From Mycobacterium sp. (GTDB lineage: Bacteria > Actinomycetota > Actinomycetes > Mycobacteriales > Mycobacteriaceae): a stretch of DNA of 7,603 bases. Below are positions 5,494 to 7,603 of this stretch, piece by piece (within the stretch, counting starts at the first letter, position 1; each line of letters starts with the position of its first letter). The stretch is taken from the NCBI GenBank assembly GCA_019246375.1, contig JAFAQO010000194.1, positions 1 to 7,603 on the forward strand, read 5' to 3'. A program made the translations under genes and the position numbers. Below the pieces are notes generated by a model. The model saw nothing but the letters and a program-made list of their open reading frames with translations. It was not told where the DNA came from and did not search any database.

Positions 5494-6819
5494 GTGCTCG
5501 ATTTTGGTGCGATACCGCCGGAGATCAACTCCGCACTCATGTATGCCGGGTCGGGCTCGTCGTCGCTGCAGGCTGCTGCGTCGGCCTGGAACGGGCTTGC
5601 CGCTGAGCTGAGTTCGGCCGCTAACGGCTACAACACGGTGATCACACAGCTGGCCAGTGACGAATGGCTAGGGCCGGCGTCGACGTCGATGGCAAACGCC
5701 GCGGCCCCGTATGTGGCGTGGATGAACACCACCGCCGCGCAGGCCGAGCAGGCGGCCACCAGTGCCCAGTCAGCGGCCGCCGCCTATGAGCAGGCTTTCG
5801 CGTCGACGGTGGCTCCCCAGCTTGTCGCAGCCAACCGTGCCCAGACGGCGCAGCTGTTGTCGACGAACGTTCTCGGTCAAAACACGCCGGCGATCGCCCA
5901 GCTCGAGGCGCAATACGGGCAGATGTGGGCCCAGGACGCGGCCGCGATGTACGGGTATGCCAGCCAGGCGGCAGCCGCCACGAAGATGACCCCGTTCGAC
6001 CCGCCCGTGCAGACCACCACCCCGGCCGCAACGGCGACTCAGGCCGCCGCGGTCACCCAGGCCGCCAGCACGTCCGCTGGGACGTCCGTGCAAACACTGA
6101 ACCAGCTGAGCACCGAACTGAACAGCTTGCTTCAGGGTCTCTCAAACCCGCTTGGGTCTCTCTCAAACCCCGCCACGGATCCTACGGGCGGAATTCTGTC
6201 GGGATTCCTGAATGGCGTGGGCCTGAATGCGTCAAGCTCTGCGTTGGGCTCGTTTACTTTCCCGTCGAACTCGATCATCGGTTCAATCCTTAATGGTATA
6301 GGTGGCTCGAGCACTGTAAACCCGGCCTGGTTCATTACCGCCTTCAGGAACTTTGCCGGTCCGGCTTACAACGTCCTAGGTATGCCGTATTTCTCGACCG
6401 GTATGGCCAACACGATGCTGTCACTTTCCAAGGGATTGGCGCCGGCTGCCGCCAAAGCAGCGGAGGGCGCTGCCGGCGCGGCGGCCGGTGCGGCCGGCGG
6501 CGCGGGGGGCTTAGGCGGGGGCTTAGGCGGGGGCTTAGGCGGCCTGCTAGGCGGCGGCCCGGTGTCGGCGGGTTTGGGCAACGGCGCCTCGATTGGAAGA
6601 TTGGCGGTACCGCCCTCTTGGATTGGGTCAGCTCCGTTGACGGCCCCTCACGCTCCGCTGCCGATCAGCAGCGTCGCCGCCGCGCCGGAGACCGGCGGTC
6701 CCGGAAGCCTGTTAGGTGGGATGCCATTGGCCGGTGCGGGGGTCGGTGCGGGCGGCGGTGCTGGACCTAAGTACGGGTTCCGCCCCACCGTGATGACGCG
6801 ACCACCGTTCGCCGGGTAA
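5494..6819 (+). CDS. PPE family protein, PPE-SVP subfamily (PPE26/PPE27-like), partner of the PE
   Basis: A 441-residue PPE protein. GTG 5494 is chosen because it gives MLDFGAIPPEINS and follows AAGGAGG (5481-5487). This SD overlaps the PE stop codon, so the two genes are transcribed together and probably coupled in translation. The PPE motif is at residues 8-10, the PPE domain covers about 1-175, and the W-x-G motif is EWLGP near Trp58. A Ser/Asn/Leu-rich middle contains a short LSNP repeat (6136-6170). A Gly/Ala-rich stretch contains three perfect GGLG units (residues 338-349). The SVP signature is present as GRLAVPPSW (bases 6595-6621), with Ala in place of Ser. The end, YGFRPTVMTRPPFAG, agrees with PPE26/PPE27 as I remember them. 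At 441 residues it is longer than M. tuberculosis PPE26 (about 393), partly through the Gly-rich insert. The expected role is a surface or secreted ESX-5 substrate dependent on EspG5. Confidence 0.94.
   Translation: MLDFGAIPPEINSALMYAGSGSSSLQAAASAWNGLAAELSSAANGYNTVITQLASDEWLGPASTSMANAAAPYVAWMNTTAAQAEQAATSAQSAAAAYEQAFASTVAPQLVAANRAQTAQLLSTNVLGQNTPAIAQLEAQYGQMWAQDAAAMYGYASQAAAATKMTPFDPPVQTTTPAATATQAAAVTQAASTSAGTSVQTLNQLSTELNSLLQGLSNPLGSLSNPATDPTGGILSGFLNGVGLNASSSALGSFTFPSNSIIGSILNGIGGSSTVNPAWFITAFRNFAGPAYNVLGMPYFSTGMANTMLSLSKGLAPAAAKAAEGAAGAAAGAAGGAGGLGGGLGGGLGGLLGGGPVSAGLGNGASIGRLAVPPSWIGSAPLTAPHAPLPISSVAAAPETGGPGSLLGGMPLAGAGVGAGGGAGPKYGFRPTVMTRPPFAG
6136..6170 (+). repeat. Short in-frame tandem duplication (LSNP) in the second PPE
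   Basis: TCTCTCAAACCC occurs twice in direct orientation with GGG before it or before an extra TCT (about 6136-6150 and 6154-6170). It encodes GLSNPLGSLSNP. This looks like a one-unit duplication in the variable part of the PPE protein. The frame is kept. Confidence 0.6.
6505..6540 (+). repeat. Three perfect 12-bp tandem repeats encoding (GGLG)3
   Basis: The unit GGGGGCTTAGGC is present at 6505-6516, 6517-6528 and 6529-6540 without a mismatch and in frame. Each copy carries TTA, a rare leucine codon in high-G+C mycobacteria. The identity of the copies suggests recent expansion by slippage. Length changes here would add or remove GGLG without breaking the frame. Confidence 0.9.
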
Positions 6820-6822
6820 CGC

Positions 6823-6843
6823 AAGGCACCCTGGCGCCTTTCC
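6823..6843 (+). terminator. Weak hairpin right after the PPE stop
   Basis: AAGGC (6823-6827) pairs with GCCTT (6836-6840), 3 bases after the stop codon and followed by TCC. The stem is only 5 bp, so this is a weak candidate. Confidence 0.25.
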
Positions 6844-6982
6844 GCGACCGGCCGCACACTAAAGCGGACATTTAACGCCCTTCATAGCGCGGCGTCACAT
6901 CCCCTGTCAGGTCATATCGAGGTGGGCCGCGGTGGCCTGAACGTCATCGGGCGGCAAAGTCTGATTCCTGCTGGTGGCTTTG

Positions 6983-7010
6983 GGTCGCGTCGGCATCCAC
7001 CGATGCGACT
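6983..7010 (+). terminator. 10-bp hairpin downstream of the PE-PPE operon
   Basis: GTCGCGTCGG (6984-6993) pairs with CCGATGCGAC (7000-7009), including one G-T wobble, around a 6-base loop. A further G-T pair can be added at the base. No T-run follows. It separates the PPE gene from the promoter-like elements of the last gene, so termination of the PE-PPE transcript is the simplest reading. Confidence 0.45.
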
Positions 7011-7038
7011 AAATGCTGAAAGTGAATTGCCCGAGTCT

Positions 7039-7167
7039 GGAGTGACTTTCCCGTAACCTGAACGTGAACAGTTGGGAGACTTTCCCATCGGTAAGGAACG
7101 TTGTGGTGAACGGGAGTACTTTCTCTTCAGCGGGTTCCATCAGCCGGGGGGAGTGAGGAGTCTCCCC
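7039..7167 (+). repeat. Four degenerate GGAG...ACTTTCCC-type repeats, period about 35-38 bp
   Basis: Related blocks begin at 7039 (GGAGTGACTTTCCC), 7074 (GGGAGACTTTCCC), 7112 (GGGAGTACTTTCTC) and 7148 (GGGGAGTGAGGAGTCTCCCC). The starts are 35, 38 and 36 bases apart. GACTTTCCC is exact at 7044-7052 and 7078-7086. Several blocks are partly self-complementary (GGGA-N5-TCCC; GGGGAG-N8-CTCCCC). In the last block the loop holds the GAGGAG ribosome-binding site of the next gene, so the hairpin could present or limit it. Function unknown. Confidence 0.5.
7054..7070 (+). promoter_or_regulatory. Third TGAAC module with TAACCT hexamer upstream of the last gene
   Basis: TAACCT (7054-7059), the same hexamer as in the PE promoter, runs directly into TGAAC (7059-7063) and TGAACAGTTGGGAG (7065-7078). 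The latter resembles TGAATAGTTGGCGC upstream of the first PPE. Here the repeats lie at or after the hexamer instead of 40 bases before it, so if they bind a regulator the effect may be repression. Promoter function is inferred. Confidence 0.35.
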
Positions 7168-7170
7168 ATC

Positions 7171-7566
7171 ATGCAAGCCGCAGAATCTGGCCAACTGACC
7201 TTATTCCACAGGCCAAAAAGCAACGCAGGGCCGTGGGCCACGGCGCAGCAGCTCCAATTTGACGACGCCGCCTTACCGAAAAATGCTAATCAGATGGTCG
7301 GGGCGGATGATTTCTTTGCGCGCCCGGTAAAGCCGGCTGAACTTGCACAGGCACAAGTCTTCGAAATGATGTTGCAAGCTGAGTTCGCCAGCTTGAGCGA
7401 ACTCGCTAACCGCATCGCCGGGCCGCGGGATTGGCTGAAGTCATCCGGCATTGGCACCAGTGAATCACACCACGAGCTTGGGGAAATTTACGCGCGCATT
7501 GACGAAGTTCTCCGGCTTCTCAGTGCTTTGCGAAACCGGTTTCTGCAAAGCCCGGTGGGATATTGA
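7171..7566 (+). CDS. Hypothetical protein, 131 residues, not recognised
   Basis: I do not recognise this protein. ATG 7171 is preferred: GAGGAG (7155-7160) lies 10 bases upstream. The alternative TTG at 7072 in the same frame would make 164 residues but would translate through the repeat array. Residues 1-50 look irregular. Residues 55-84 (from AELAQAQVFEM) and 101-125 (EIYARIDEVLRLL region) look like two amphipathic helices with heptad-spaced hydrophobic residues. No signal peptide or membrane helix is seen. A YxxxD tetrad spacing occurs as YARID (Tyr107, Asp111), which resembles a type VII export motif, but it lies inside the second helix and may be chance. G+C content in lines I counted is about 53-65%, lower than the PPE genes, and rare codons such as TTA and AAA are more frequent. 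It may be an inserted accessory gene. The position inside an ESX-5 locus, where esx genes or more PE/PPE genes are usual, gives no firm function. Confidence 0.6.
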   Translation: MQAAESGQLTLFHRPKSNAGPWATAQQLQFDDAALPKNANQMVGADDFFARPVKPAELAQAQVFEMMLQAEFASLSELANRIAGPRDWLKSSGIGTSESHHELGEIYARIDEVLRLLSALRNRFLQSPVGY

Positions 7567-7603
7567 GCGCAACCGAGTGCAGGCGGCGACCCGTTAAGTA
7601 GTT

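Noticed and set aside
5183..6819. PE_PGRS or PPE_MPTR type genes
   Set aside because: The PE protein ends after the PE domain and has no GGAGGX repeats. The PPE has no NxGxGNxG repeats; its (GGLG)3 stretch is short, and the SVP signature places it in another subfamily.
7072..7170. N-terminal extension of the last gene from TTG 7072
   Set aside because: No ribosome-binding site suits this TTG, and it would translate a dyad-like repeat array. ATG 7171 has GAGGAG at 10 bases.
1..7603. Insertion sequences, tRNA/rRNA genes, CRISPR array
   Set aside because: I saw no transposase-like protein, terminal inverted repeats with target duplications, RNA gene consensus, or regular repeat-spacer array.

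Overview
The window comes from a slow-growing Mycobacterium and covers part of its ESX-5 type VII secretion locus. The evidence is a long three-ATPase EccC protein whose sequence closely matches EccC5 as I remember it, followed on the same strand by PPE, PE and PPE genes with the arrangement and C-terminal signature of the ESX-5 PPE25/PE18/PPE26 cluster. ESX-5 is known only from slow growers. Base composition is high G+C throughout the recognised genes. I infer the species group only; the absence of a P450/ferredoxin pair after eccC5 argues against the M. tuberculosis layout.

Layout: 1-2988 is the 3' two-thirds of eccC5, cut by the window start. 2989-3455 is a regulatory interval with two hairpins (probable termination region), a 32-bp dyad, a set of TGAAC/TGAAT repeats, a -10-like hexamer and a small upstream ORF. 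3456-4709 is a PPE-SVP gene with a TTG start. 4710-5182 is a second long interval with an A+T-rich patch holding a 12-bp palindrome, then a second copy of the TGAAC/TGAAT promoter module and another tiny upstream ORF. 5183-5482 (PE) and 5494-6819 (PPE-SVP, GTG start) form a tight PE-PPE operon. 6820-7170 has a hairpin, a third TGAAC/-10 module and four degenerate GGGAG...TTTCCC-type repeats about 35-38 bp apart. 7171-7566 is a small lower-G+C gene that I do not recognise.

How the parts work together: EccC5 is the motor ATPase of the ESX-5 inner-membrane complex. It recognises and drives export of substrates such as PE-PPE heterodimers. The PE carries the C-terminal YxxxE secretion signal and pairs with the neighbouring PPE. 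The eccC5 transcript probably ends in the hairpin pair, and the PPE and PE-PPE units have their own promoters built on the same repeat architecture. This suggests substrate genes are controlled separately from the secretion machine.

Most worth following up: the shared promoter module seen three times, the two small ORFs whose stop codons touch or overlap the Shine-Dalgarno of the next gene, and the unrecognised gene with its own repeat array sitting inside the ESX-5 locus. None of these is shown here to be a new system.
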